This document shows, piece by piece, positions 15,974 to 24,566 of a stretch of 64,000 nt of DNA. The notes under the pieces were generated by a model, which worked only from the letters and a program-made list of their open reading frames with translations, made no database searches and was not told the origin of the DNA. The translations under genes were made by a program, and so were the position numbers. Positions within the stretch are counted from its first letter, which is position 1. Each line of letters begins with the position of its first letter. Source of the DNA: Candidatus Rokuibacteriota bacterium (GTDB lineage: Bacteria; Methylomirabilota; Methylomirabilia; Rokubacteriales; CSP1-6); assembly GCA_003220435.1 (NCBI GenBank), contig QHSL01000064.1, forward strand, positions 1 to 64,000. Reading direction: 5' to 3'.

Positions 15974-17269
15974 TCAGTCTACCATTCCGAGCATCGAAGT
16001 CGGCTCGGCGACGCGGTAGCGGGTCAGCGTGCCCAGCAGCCGCTGCGGGAGCTCCACGTCCAGCTCGACGTGCCCGGCGGTGTCGCGACGCGCAAGCACG
16101 CGGCCCCGCTCGTAGCAGAGCCCCAGCGCGGCGCCGTCGGCGTGCGGGATTCGCAGCGTGACGCAGCCGCCAGGCGGCACTGCTCGCTGGATGGCGACGA
16201 GGAGCGCATCGATGCCCTCGCCGGTCGCCGCCGAGATGCCCACGCCGCCGCGGCGGGCCGTCACGAGCGCCGCGTCGACGTCGAGGCGGTCGATCTTGTT
16301 CATGGCCACCACGGTCGGGCGGTCGTCGACGTGAAGCTCGCGCAGGAGCTCCTCGACCGCCCGCATGTGTTCCTCGAGCGCCGGATGGCTGGCGTCGACC
16401 ACGTGCACCAACAGATCAGCGTCGGCCAGCTCCTCGAGGGTCGCCCGAAAGGCAGCCACCAGCTCGTGCGGGAGCTTGCGGATGAAACCGACGGTGTCGG
16501 TCAGGATGAACTGCGGCCCGCCGTCCGGCTGAACCACCCGCGCCGCCGGATCGAGCGTGACGAAGAGCCGGTCAGCGGCCGTGAATCGCGAGCCGGCGAG
16601 GCGGTTGAGCAGCGTGGTCTTTCCAGCGTTGGTGTAGCCGACGAGCGCGACCACCGGAACGCCCGTCCGGCGGCGGCCCCGGCGCTGCAAACGTCGATGG
16701 ACCTGTACGCCCTCGAGCTCCCGACGGATCGCCATGAGCCGCCGGCGAATCACCCGCCGGTCGGATTCGAGCTGGGTCTCGCCCGGTCCCCTGGTGCCGA
16801 TGCCGCCGCCCAGGCGCTCGAGGTGGGACCACTGCCCGACGAGGCGCGGCATCAAATAGGTCAGCTGCGCCAGCTCGACCTGGAGCTTGCCCTCGCTCGT
16901 CCGCGCCCGCTGGGCGAAGATGTCGAGGATCAGCGCCGTCCGGTCGATGACCTTGATCCCGAGGGCCTGCGAGATGTTGCGCTCCTGGATCGGCCGCAGC
17001 GGGTCGTCGGAGATGAACAGGTCGGCGCCGGCGGCGCGGGCGGCCTCGCCGATCTCGTCGATCTTGCCGCGCCCGAAGTAGAGCGCGGGCGACGGCGCGG
17101 CGCGGTCCTGGGTGACGCGTCCGACGACGGTGCCACCGGCCGCCGCCACGAGCCCGGTCAGCTCGTCCAGCGACTCCTCGATCTGCCAGCGACGCTGCGC
17201 TGGGCGCCGCAGCGCGCCGATGACGGCGCGCTCCTGGCCGTTGCGATTTCCGTTGTGCGCACGCCTCAC
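15974..17269 (-). CDS. hflX: GTPase HflX
   Basis: This 431-residue protein starts at GTG 17269, overlapping the miaA stop. The N-terminal HflX domain (LYFGRGKIDEIGEAARAAGADL, then LQVELAQLTYLMPRL and GGGIGTRGPGETQLE) precedes the G domain with GYTNAGKTTLLN, DTVGF and NKID. HflX splits stalled 70S ribosomes after stress. The common miaA-hfq-hflX order is kept except that hfq is missing. Confidence 0.96.
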   Translation of the reverse strand: MRRAHNGNRNGQERAVIGALRRPAQRRWQIEESLDELTGLVAAAGGTVVGRVTQDRAAPSPALYFGRGKIDEIGEAARAAGADLFISDDPLRPIQERNISQALGIKVIDRTALILDIFAQRARTSEGKLQVELAQLTYLMPRLVGQWSHLERLGGGIGTRGPGETQLESDRRVIRRRLMAIRRELEGVQVHRRLQRRGRRRTGVPVVALVGYTNAGKTTLLNRLAGSRFTAADRLFVTLDPAARVVQPDGGPQFILTDTVGFIRKLPHELVAAFRATLEELADADLLVHVVDASHPALEEHMRAVEELLRELHVDDRPTVVAMNKIDRLDVDAALVTARRGGVGISAATGEGIDALLVAIQRAVPPGGCVTLRIPHADGAALGLCYERGRVLARRDTAGHVELDVELPQRLLGTLTRYRVAEPTSMLGMVD

Positions 17270-18240
17270 CCGGTCACACCCTCCCGTTCCAGCGACGCCG
17301 CGATCCGAGCGGCCGCTCCGTCGGCGCCGCCGGCTTCCTCGACGTCGATCCACTCGATGGCCGGCTCGCGCGCGAACCAGGTCCATTGCCGCTTGGCGTA
17401 GCGCGCGGTGTCCCGCTGCATGAGCCGCAGGGCCTCGTCTGCCGCCATCGTGCCGCGCGCCACATGCACGAACTCACGATAGCCGATGGACTGGAGCGAC
17501 GGCAGCGCGGGATGGTAGCCCCAGGCCAGGAGGCGCTCGACCTCGTGAAGAAGGCCCGCGGCCACGAACCCTGCGGCCCGCGCCTCGAGCCGGCGGGCCA
17601 GCGCCCGGCGGTCCATCGTGAGGCCGAAGTAGGATACCTCGTAGGGGCCGACGAGACTCCGCCAGCGCTCCTGCTCCAGCACGGCACCGCCCGCGCGCGC
17701 CATCTCGAGGGCGCGCACCACGCGCACGTGGTCGTTGGGGTGGAGCCGCTGGGCCACGGCCGGCGCCTGAGCCGCGAGCCGCGCGTGGAGCGCCGCGCGC
17801 CCCTCGCGCGCCGCGATGGACGCGAGCTCCCGGCGGAACGCCGGGTCGGCCGGAGGAGCCGGGTCGAGCCCGCGCAGCAGCGCGCGGATGTAGAGCCCGG
17901 TGCCACCGACGATAACCGGCAGGCGGCCGCGACTGTGGATCGCCTCGATCGCGATCGCGGCGTCGTTGCGGAATCGAGCGGCCTGATATCGATCGTCCGG
18001 GTTGACGACGTCGATCAGATGATGGGCCACCGCGAGGCGCTGCTCGAATGTCGGCTTACCCGTGGCGGTATCCATGCCGCGGTAGACCTGCCGGGAATCC
18101 GCGCTGATCACCTCGATCATCGTGCGCCGGGCGAGCTCCACCGCGACCGCCGTCTTGCCGACCCCGGTGGGCCCCGCGATCACGACCACTCTAGGCCTCG
18201 AGCCGTCAATCACCTGACCCACTCTATCTAGGTGATTCAC
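17266..18240 (-). CDS. miaA: tRNA dimethylallyltransferase
   Basis: The 324-residue enzyme has the P-loop [15 protein letters not shown], the ISADSRQVYRGMDTATGKPT segment holding catalytic Asp and Thr, HLIDVV, and GGTGLYIRALLRG. It adds a dimethylallyl group to A37 of tRNAs that read UNN codons. The ATG at 18240 gives a short N-terminal extension before the P-loop; it follows mutL by 24 bp. Confidence 0.96.
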   Translation of the reverse strand: MNHLDRVGQVIDGSRPRVVVIAGPTGVGKTAVAVELARRTMIEVISADSRQVYRGMDTATGKPTFEQRLAVAHHLIDVVNPDDRYQAARFRNDAAIAIEAIHSRGRLPVIVGGTGLYIRALLRGLDPAPPADPAFRRELASIAAREGRAALHARLAAQAPAVAQRLHPNDHVRVVRALEMARAGGAVLEQERWRSLVGPYEVSYFGLTMDRRALARRLEARAAGFVAAGLLHEVERLLAWGYHPALPSLQSIGYREFVHVARGTMAADEALRLMQRDTARYAKRQWTWFAREPAIEWIDVEEAGGADGAAARIAASLEREGVTG

Positions 18241-18264
18241 TGGCCTTCGGGCGGGACGTCAACG

Positions 18265-19944
18265 CTACCAATTGCGCTTGAGCTCCCGGCGGATGTCGTG
18301 GAGGGAGACGCGGCTCACGATCGGCCGGCCGTGAGGACAGAAATACGGCGTCTCGGTCACCGAGAGCTCGGCGACGAGTCGCTCCATCTCTTCGCGCGCG
18401 AGCGGTGTATTTGCCTTCACCGCGGCCCGGCACGCCACGAACGCGAGAGCGCGATCGAGCACCGGCTCACCGGCGCCCGAGCCCGCGAGCTCGTCCACGG
18501 CGGCTTCGATCAGCCGCTTGGGCTCGTCGCCCTTGAGGAGCGCCGGCACGGCCCGCAGGATGATCGCCGGGCCACCGAATCCCTCGAACGCGAAGCCCAG
18601 ACGCTCCAAGGGCTCGCGCCAGCGCTCGAGCAGCGTGGACGCGGCGGGCGGCAACTCGAGCGGCTCCGCGAACAGCAGCGCCTGGGCCGCCGGCACGCCT
18701 TCTCGGAGCTCGTGCTGCAGGCGCTCGAACAGCACGCGCTCGTGGGCGACGTGCTGGTCGAGGAAGAACACCTCCTCCTCGGAGGTCGAGACGACGAACG
18801 TGTCCTGCACCTGGCCGAGCACTCGACCGAAGAGGCCCCGTGGCTGGTCGGGTGCGCTCGGGTCCCCGAAGAGGGCGACCTGCTCCGCGACCCCGCTCAC
18901 CGTCGTCACGCTCTGGCGATCGTCGCCTTCGGCCCGCACCTCGACCCCGGGCATGACGGCGGGGCGCCGGAGCGCCGCCTGGGTGGCGGCCGCGACCATC
19001 TCGTAGATGAGCCGCGGGTGGCGGAACCGCACCCACGCCTTCGTCGGGTGGACGTTCACGTCCACGTCGGGCTCGGGCAGCGTGATTCCGAGCACGACGA
19101 GCGGGAAGCGATCACGCGCCAGGAGGGGCCGATAGGCATCGAGCGTCGCCTGGAGCAGCGCGGGATCGCGCACGGGGCGCCCGTTCACGATCAGGATGAT
19201 CTCGTCCCGGCTGCCGCGGACGAGATCGGGCGGGCTGGCGAGCCCGCGCACGCAGACGCCGTGCTCCGTGCGATCGACCGCCAGCAGGCGCTCGGCCACG
19301 TCATGGCTCCACACCGCGCTGACGCGCTGGCGAAGGTCGGCCGCGGCCGGCGCCGTCAGCGCGGCGCGTCCGTTGTTCGCCACGCGGAGGTGCACGTGGG
19401 GATGCGCCAGCGCCAGCTGGGTGACGACGCGGAGACTCGCGGCCAGCTCGGTCGCGGGCGACTTGAGGAACTTGAGCCGCGCGGGCGTGTTGAAGAACAG
19501 GTCGCGCACCTCGACGCCCGTGCCCGGGTCGACGGGCACCGCGAGACGCTGCACGACCGTACCGCCCTCGCCCCCCAGGCGCAGACCTTCCGACGCCCCA
19601 CGCGCCCGGCTCGTGAGCGTGAAGCGCGAGACCGCGCAGATGGCCGCGAGCGCCTCTCCCCTGAATCCCAGCGTCGCGATCGCGTCGAGATCCTCGTCGG
19701 ACGCGAGCTTCGAGGTGGCATGCCGCTCGAGCGCCAGCGGCAGCTCCTCCGCGGTCATCCCGATGCCGTCGTCGATCACGCGGATGAGCGCCGCGCCTCC
19801 GTCGCGCAGGTCGACGGTCGCCGTCCGCGCGCCCGCGTCCAGCGCGTTCTCGACCAGCTCCTTCACCGCGGAGGCCGGACGCTCGACGACTTCACCCGCC
19901 GCGATCTTGTTCACAAGGTGGTCGGGCAGCTTACGGATGGTCAT
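18265..19944 (-). CDS. mutL: DNA mismatch repair protein MutL
   Basis: The 559-residue protein starts MTIRKLPDHLVNKIAAGEVVERPASA. GHKL ATPase motifs are present (VKELVENALDAGA, DDGIGM, ATSKL, TLGFRGEAL). The C-terminal domain has DQHVAHERVLFE, ACRAAV and CPHGRP, the endonuclease metal-site motifs of MutL in MutH-less bacteria, so it should nick DNA itself. The ATG lies in an ATGA overlap with the mutS stop; a dispersed repeat lies immediately upstream of the ATG. Confidence 0.97.
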   Translation of the reverse strand: MTIRKLPDHLVNKIAAGEVVERPASAVKELVENALDAGARTATVDLRDGGAALIRVIDDGIGMTAEELPLALERHATSKLASDEDLDAIATLGFRGEALAAICAVSRFTLTSRARGASEGLRLGGEGGTVVQRLAVPVDPGTGVEVRDLFFNTPARLKFLKSPATELAASLRVVTQLALAHPHVHLRVANNGRAALTAPAAADLRQRVSAVWSHDVAERLLAVDRTEHGVCVRGLASPPDLVRGSRDEIILIVNGRPVRDPALLQATLDAYRPLLARDRFPLVVLGITLPEPDVDVNVHPTKAWVRFRHPRLIYEMVAAATQAALRRPAVMPGVEVRAEGDDRQSVTTVSGVAEQVALFGDPSAPDQPRGLFGRVLGQVQDTFVVSTSEEEVFFLDQHVAHERVLFERLQHELREGVPAAQALLFAEPLELPPAASTLLERWREPLERLGFAFEGFGGPAIILRAVPALLKGDEPKRLIEAAVDELAGSGAGEPVLDRALAFVACRAAVKANTPLAREEMERLVAELSVTETPYFCPHGRPIVSRVSLHDIRRELKRNW

Positions 19945-22622
19945 TGTAGCGGGTGCCTCGAGGCCGGATCGGACCGAGGGTGGCCTGCCGTAGGTGCTTG
20001 CCGGCTCCGCTCCTCCTGAGAATTCGCTTGGTGGTGCCGATCGTGCTGTCCCGATCCCCTGCGTTCGGCTTGCCACTTGGCTAGGAGGTTGAGGGCTTCG
20101 ATTGGTGTGAGGTGGGTCAGGTCGAGGCTCGCGAGCTCGGTCAGCATCGGATCGGGCGGCGGCGCCGAAGCGAAGAGGCCGAGCTGCGCGGCATCGCTCG
20201 CGTCCGTCCGGAGCTGTCCGGCCTCCTCGAGCTCGGCGAGGAGAGCCTTGGACCGCTCGATCACGGCCGCCGGCAGGCCCGCGAGGCGCGCGACCTGGAT
20301 GCCATAAGACCGATCAGTGCCTCCGGGCTGCACCTTGTGCAAGAAAACGATCTCGTCGTTCCACTCGCGAACGGCCACGTGGAAGTTCCGCACGGCGCCC
20401 AGCCGGCCCGCGAGACGCGTCAGCTCGTGGAAGTGCGTCGCGAACAGGACCCTGGCGCCGTGCCCACGGTCGTGCAGCGCCTCCACCACCGCCCAGGCGA
20501 TCGCGAGGCCATCGAAGGTCGAGGTCCCCCGCCCCACTTCGTCGAGCAGCACCAGGCTGCGCGGTGTGACGTTGTTCAGGATCGTCGCGGTCTCCACCAT
20601 CTCGACGAGAAACGTGCTCTGGCCGCGCGCGAGGTTGTCCTGGGCGCCGACCCGTGTGAACACACGGTCGAGGACGCCGATCCGGGCTTCGCGCGCGGGG
20701 ACGAAGGCGCCCATCTGCGCCATGATCACGATGTGGGCCGTCTGGCGGAGGTAGACCGACTTCCCCGACATGTTCGGGCCGGTGAGGATGACGATCCGCG
20801 CGTCGCGGTCGAGGGCCAGGTCGTTCGGTGTCACCGGGTGGCCCGCGCGCGCCTCGAGCACGGGATGGCGGCCCTCGACGATCGCGAGCGCATCGCCGTG
20901 GTCGACGAGCGGCCGCACGTGCCGCCGCACGTGCGCCACCTCGGCCAGCGACGCGAACACGTCGAGCCGGGCCAGCGCGCGGGCCGTGGCCAGGAGCTCA
21001 TCCGCGCGCGCCGCCACCCGCCGCCGCACGTCCTCGAACAGCTCGTACTCGAACCGCCGGCGCCGCTCGTCGGCCCCGAGCGCCTTCGCTTCGTACTCCT
21101 TCAGCTCCGGCGTCACGTAGCGTTCGGCGCCGGTGAGCGTCTGGCGCCGCACGTACTCGGCGGGCGCGCGGGCGGCCTGCGCGTGGCTCACCTCGATGCC
21201 GTAGCCGAACACGCGATTGAAGCGGACCCGGAGGCTGGAGAGCCCCGTCCGGGCGCGCTCGCGCTCCTCGAGCCCCGCGATCCACGCCCGCGCCTCTCGG
21301 GCGTCCCGCACGAGCGCCGCGAGCCCTTCATGCCAGCTCCCGCGGATCAGGCCGCCGTCGTGGAGCGTCAGCGGCGGCTCGTCCTCGAGCGCCGCTACCA
21401 GGAAGTCGCGGACCTCGTCGAGCATCGCCAGCGCGGTACGCGCCTCCGCGATCGCCTCCGCGGGGAACCCTTCGGCGGCGCGGCGGATCTCGCCGAGCGG
21501 CGCCAGACACGCGCGGAGACCGACGAGATCGCGCGCGTGGGCGACGCCGAGGGTGGCGCGGCTGGTCAGCCGCTCGAGGTCGCCAACGCGCCGAAGCAGT
21601 GTGCGCAGGCGCGTCCGGTCAGCGGGCGCTTCGACCAACGCGCCGATTGCCGCCTGCCGCGCCGCGATTGCGGCGGGGTCGAGCAGCGGCCGCAGAAGCC
21701 ACTGGCGGAGGAGCCGCGCGCCCATCGGCGTCACGGTCTCGTCGAGCACGCCGAAGAGCGAGTCGCGGACGCTACCGCCGCTCGACTCGAGGAGCTCGAG
21801 CGTCGCGACCGCCGTCTCGTCGAGCACCAGCGCGTCGGCGGCGGTCAGGCGCTGCAGGCGCGTGAGGTGGCCGAGCGCGTCGCCCTGGGTCGCGCGGAGG
21901 TACGCGAGCGCGGCCGACGCTGCCCCGAGGCCGGCGCTGAGATCGCCGATTCCGAAGGGCGCCAGTGAATCCACGCGGAAGTGGGCGCAGAGGTCGGACG
22001 CCGCCCGTCGGGGCGAAAAGGTCGCGCCATCGCAAAAGGTCATGGCGGCGCCGGTCGCCTGCAGGCGCGCCATGACGGTGGTGTTCGCGCGCAGCGAGTC
22101 CGGCACCAGAAGCTCGGTCGGGCGCCGGAGGAGCGCAGCCGAGAGAATCTGGCTCTCCGACGGACTGTCTTCGCCGACCCAGAACTCGCCCGTCGAGACG
22201 TCGACCAGCGCCACGCCCGTGCCGTCCCGCCCCGGAGCCAGGGCCAGCAGGAAATTGTTGGCGGCGCCCTCGAGGTATGCGGTGTCGGTGAGCGTGCCCG
22301 GGGTGATCACCCGCACGACGTCGCGCCGCAGGAGCTTCTTCTGCCGTCCGGGCGCCTCGAGCTGCTCGCACACCGCGATCTTCTGTCCCACGCGGACGAG
22401 GCGCGCGATGTACGCGTCCGCCGCGTGGTGGGGGATCCCCGCCATCGGCGCGCCCTGGCGCGCCGTCAGCGTGATCTGCAGCAGCCGCGCTGCCAGCTGG
22501 GCGTCCTCGAAGAAGGTCTCGTAGAAATCACCCAGGCGAAAGAAGAGTAGGTGATCGGGATACCGCCGCTTCAGCTCCTGGTACTGCTGCATCATCGGCG
22601 TGGGCGCGTCGCGATCAGCCAA
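19941..22622 (-). CDS. mutS: DNA mismatch recognition protein MutS
   Basis: The 893-residue protein starts MADRDAPTPMMQQYQELKRRYPDHLL, followed by the mismatch-reading FRLGDFYETFFEDA. The ABC-type ATPase has GPNMSGKSVYLRQ, the signature near STFLVEM, Walker B LVLLDEVGRGTSTFDG and ATHFHEL. The C-terminal HtH region (LTPIEALNLLAKWQAE) is followed by about 35 low-complexity residues. The last part of that tail is encoded by the dispersed repeat at 19945-20020, which also supplies the stop region, so the native end has probably been replaced. Confidence 0.97.
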   Translation of the reverse strand: MADRDAPTPMMQQYQELKRRYPDHLLFFRLGDFYETFFEDAQLAARLLQITLTARQGAPMAGIPHHAADAYIARLVRVGQKIAVCEQLEAPGRQKKLLRRDVVRVITPGTLTDTAYLEGAANNFLLALAPGRDGTGVALVDVSTGEFWVGEDSPSESQILSAALLRRPTELLVPDSLRANTTVMARLQATGAAMTFCDGATFSPRRAASDLCAHFRVDSLAPFGIGDLSAGLGAASAALAYLRATQGDALGHLTRLQRLTAADALVLDETAVATLELLESSGGSVRDSLFGVLDETVTPMGARLLRQWLLRPLLDPAAIAARQAAIGALVEAPADRTRLRTLLRRVGDLERLTSRATLGVAHARDLVGLRACLAPLGEIRRAAEGFPAEAIAEARTALAMLDEVRDFLVAALEDEPPLTLHDGGLIRGSWHEGLAALVRDAREARAWIAGLEERERARTGLSSLRVRFNRVFGYGIEVSHAQAARAPAEYVRRQTLTGAERYVTPELKEYEAKALGADERRRRFEYELFEDVRRRVAARADELLATARALARLDVFASLAEVAHVRRHVRPLVDHGDALAIVEGRHPVLEARAGHPVTPNDLALDRDARIVILTGPNMSGKSVYLRQTAHIVIMAQMGAFVPAREARIGVLDRVFTRVGAQDNLARGQSTFLVEMVETATILNNVTPRSLVLLDEVGRGTSTFDGLAIAWAVVEALHDRGHGARVLFATHFHELTRLAGRLGAVRNFHVAVREWNDEIVFLHKVQPGGTDRSYGIQVARLAGLPAAVIERSKALLAELEEAGQLRTDASDAAQLGLFASAPPPDPMLTELASLDLTHLTPIEALNLLAKWQAERRGSGQHDRHHQANSQEERSRQAPTAGHPRSDPASRHPLQ
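19945..20020 (-). repeat. Dispersed repeat at the mutS/mutL junction
   Basis: About 76 bp related to the repeat block at 38911-39230. Both begin with the same 13-base core, directly adjoining a start codon (mutL ATG here, a glycosyltransferase GTG there), and share further blocks AGGCCGG, GGTGGCCTG and CCGGCTCCGC at matching spacing. Here the repeat lies inside the mutS reading frame. Confidence 0.8.
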
Positions 22623-23097
22623 CGAGGCGGCCCTTCAGGCGGTCGTAGGTCGCCGTCGGCGCCTCAGGGATCACGCGCACATCGCCCACGACCGACATGA
22701 AGTTGTTGTCGCCGTTCCACCGCGGCACCACGTGGACGTGCAGGTGGTCGAGGATGCCCGTCCCGGCGACGCGGCCCTGATTGATCCCGACATTGAAGCC
22801 CTCGGCGCAGTACTCGGCGGTGAGCGCTGCGATCGCCAGGTTGACCAGCCCCATCGCGTCCGCCATCTCGCTCGGCGTCACCTCGGCGAGCGCGCCGACG
22901 TGGCGGTTGACGACGGCCATGACGTGGCCGGCCGTGTACGGAAAGAGATTCAGGATCAGAAAAGCGTGGTCGCGGCGCGCGAGGACGAGGTTGTTTCGGT
23001 CGTCCGACCCGGAGAGGGCTTCACAGAACACGCAGCCGGCCGGGGCCTTGGCGGCACCGAGGTAGGCCATACGCCACGGCGCCCACAGATGTTTCAA
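22615..23097 (-). CDS. HIT-family nucleotide hydrolase/transferase
   Basis: The 160-residue protein starts MKHLWAPWRMAYL and has CVFCEAL and the histidine triad HLHVHVVPRW, preceded by GFNVGINQGRVAGTGI. This layout matches the Ap4A-phosphorylase-like or FHIT-like branch, which cleaves dinucleoside polyphosphates. Cys in CVFC may bind zinc with a later His. Its stop overlaps the mutS start by 8 bp, so the two are co-transcribed. Confidence 0.9.
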   Translation of the reverse strand: MKHLWAPWRMAYLGAAKAPAGCVFCEALSGSDDRNNLVLARRDHAFLILNLFPYTAGHVMAVVNRHVGALAEVTPSEMADAMGLVNLAIAALTAEYCAEGFNVGINQGRVAGTGILDHLHVHVVPRWNGDNNFMSVVGDVRVIPEAPTATYDRLKGRLVG

Positions 23098-23113
23098 ACC
23101 GGCTGGAGCGACC

Positions 23114-23389
23114 TCAGCCGTTGACCAGCTCTCGCAGTCGCTTTCCTACCTTGAAGAAGGGCACGCGTTTCTGCGGGACGTCCACACTCGACCCGGTCTT
23201 CGGGTTGCGGCCCTTGCGAGAATTGCGATGACGGATCCTGAAGCTCCCGAAGCCGCGCAGCTCGACCTTGTCGCCCTTCGACAGCGCGTCCGTGATGTTG
23301 TCGAAGATCGTGTTGACGATCGTCTCGGTCTCCTTCTTGGTCAAACTGGAGACCTTGGACACCTCGTCGATCAGGTCGGCTTTGGTCAT
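23114..23389 (-). CDS. ihfB: HU/IHF-family DNA-binding protein, beta-like
   Basis: The 91-residue protein matches the family throughout: MTKADLIDEVSKVSSLTKKE, VELRGFGSFRIRHRNSRKGRNPKTG and VPFFKVGKRLRELVNG. Position downstream of cmk and rpsA favours IHF-beta, with sppA inserted between. It bends DNA for recombination and transcription. It has its own candidate promoter about 50 bases upstream. Confidence 0.9.
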   Translation of the reverse strand: MTKADLIDEVSKVSSLTKKETETIVNTIFDNITDALSKGDKVELRGFGSFRIRHRNSRKGRNPKTGSSVDVPQKRVPFFKVGKRLRELVNG

Positions 23390-23439
23390 CGTCTACTCCC
23401 GTCGCAGTTCGGACGAAATCGGGGATCGATCCCAAAGCA

Positions 23440-23469
23440 AACCTACCACGCCGATCGCGAGAATGTCAA
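23440..23469 (-). promoter_or_regulatory. Candidate sigma-70 promoter for ihfB
   Basis: On the minus strand a perfect TTGACA (23464-23469) is followed after 18 bases by TAGGTT (23440-23445), about 50 bases before the ihfB ATG. The surrounding non-coding stretch 23390-23674 is less G/C-rich than its neighbours and holds no gene I can support. It also contains a short CCCGT/ACGGG hairpin near 23608-23621. Confidence 0.45.
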
Positions 23470-23674
23470 CCATCGTAAGGGGTTAGACATCACCCCGACT
23501 TTGCTCCGGGCCGAGCCCTCTACTGGGTACGGAAACGTCGACACGACGCTGTGTTGGGCATCGGCGAAGGCCTGGAGACGCCCTGGAGAACTCTCAGATT
23601 TTTCCCGTATCGACGGGATGTTGCGGTCGCGTTCTTTGCATCGAGCTTGAGCGTTCGACGCCAATTCGCGCACC

Positions 23675-24529
23675 TCAGTCCATCAGATAGAGCGGGGTCT
23701 TGAAGACCGGCAGCGAAGGCGAGAGCCCCGTCCATCCACGAAGATCGAGCTGGTTTCGCAAAAGGTCGAAGATCGACAGCTTGCGCCGAGGGCCGATGAC
23801 CGCCGGAGGCTTGGGAAGGCCGGCCAGCGTCGCGGCGCCGTCGAGCGCCTCGTCGAGTCCGCCGAGGGCATCCACCATCTTGAGCTTCTGGGCCTGCACG
23901 CCCGAGACGACTCGCCCGTCGGCGAACCCGAGGACCTGAGCGCGGTCGAGCTTTCGGCCGGCGGCGACCGCGGAGATGAACTGCGCGTGGACGTCGTCGA
24001 GCATCGCCTGCAGCACCTGGCGCTCTTCGGGCGTCATCGCGCGCCCGATGCTGCCGATGTCCTTGTATCGCCCGGCCTTCACGACCACGTAGTCCACGCC
24101 GACCTTCTTCATGAGGGCGTCGAGGTTCGCCAGCCGCATGATCACCCCGATCGACCCGGTGAGCGTGCCGGGGCTGGCGTAGATCCGGTCCGCCGCGACC
24201 GCCACGTAGTAACCGCCCGACGCGGCGACCGCGCCCAGCGACGCCACCACCGGCTTGCCCGACTCCCGCAGGCGCGTCAGTGCCGCGTGGACTTCCTGGG
24301 TGGGCGCGACGACGCCACCCGGGCTGTTGATCCGGATCACGACCGCCTTGACCAGGGGGTTGTCGCGATGGGACTTCAGCTCCCGGAGCAGATCGTCGAC
24401 GTCGACGATGAGCCCCTCGAGCTCGACCACCGCGACGCGGCCACCGAAGAACGGCCCGGCCCCACCCGCGGGAGCCAGCGCCGCCGCCAGCGTGGCGACG
24501 AAGATCGCCGCCACCCCGAGGTAGATCAC
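23675..24529 (-). CDS. sppA: Signal peptide peptidase SppA (single-domain)
   Basis: The 284-residue protein has an N-terminal membrane anchor (MIYLGVAAIFVATLAAAL) and the S49 protease core: VKAVVIRINSPGG, GAVAASGGYYVAVAADRIYA with the nucleophile Ser, GSIGVI, and a Lys in AGRYKDIGS as the likely general base. It degrades leftover signal peptides in the membrane. It is the short, single-domain form. No ATG is available; GTG 24529 is the only near start and has a weak ribosome-binding site, so translation may depend on coupling to rpsA, 37 bp upstream. Confidence 0.92.
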   Translation of the reverse strand: MIYLGVAAIFVATLAAALAPAGGAGPFFGGRVAVVELEGLIVDVDDLLRELKSHRDNPLVKAVVIRINSPGGVVAPTQEVHAALTRLRESGKPVVASLGAVAASGGYYVAVAADRIYASPGTLTGSIGVIMRLANLDALMKKVGVDYVVVKAGRYKDIGSIGRAMTPEERQVLQAMLDDVHAQFISAVAAGRKLDRAQVLGFADGRVVSGVQAQKLKMVDALGGLDEALDGAATLAGLPKPPAVIGPRRKLSIFDLLRNQLDLRGWTGLSPSLPVFKTPLYLMD

Positions 24530-24566
24530 CAGGGCGGCGGCGATGATGGCGCTTCGACGGAGGGGC

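Noticed and set aside
23590-23625. Rho-independent terminator (CCCGT/ACGGG hairpin next to a T-run)
   Set aside because: The T-run precedes the hairpin on the plus strand and becomes an A-run after it on the minus strand, the only strand with genes here.
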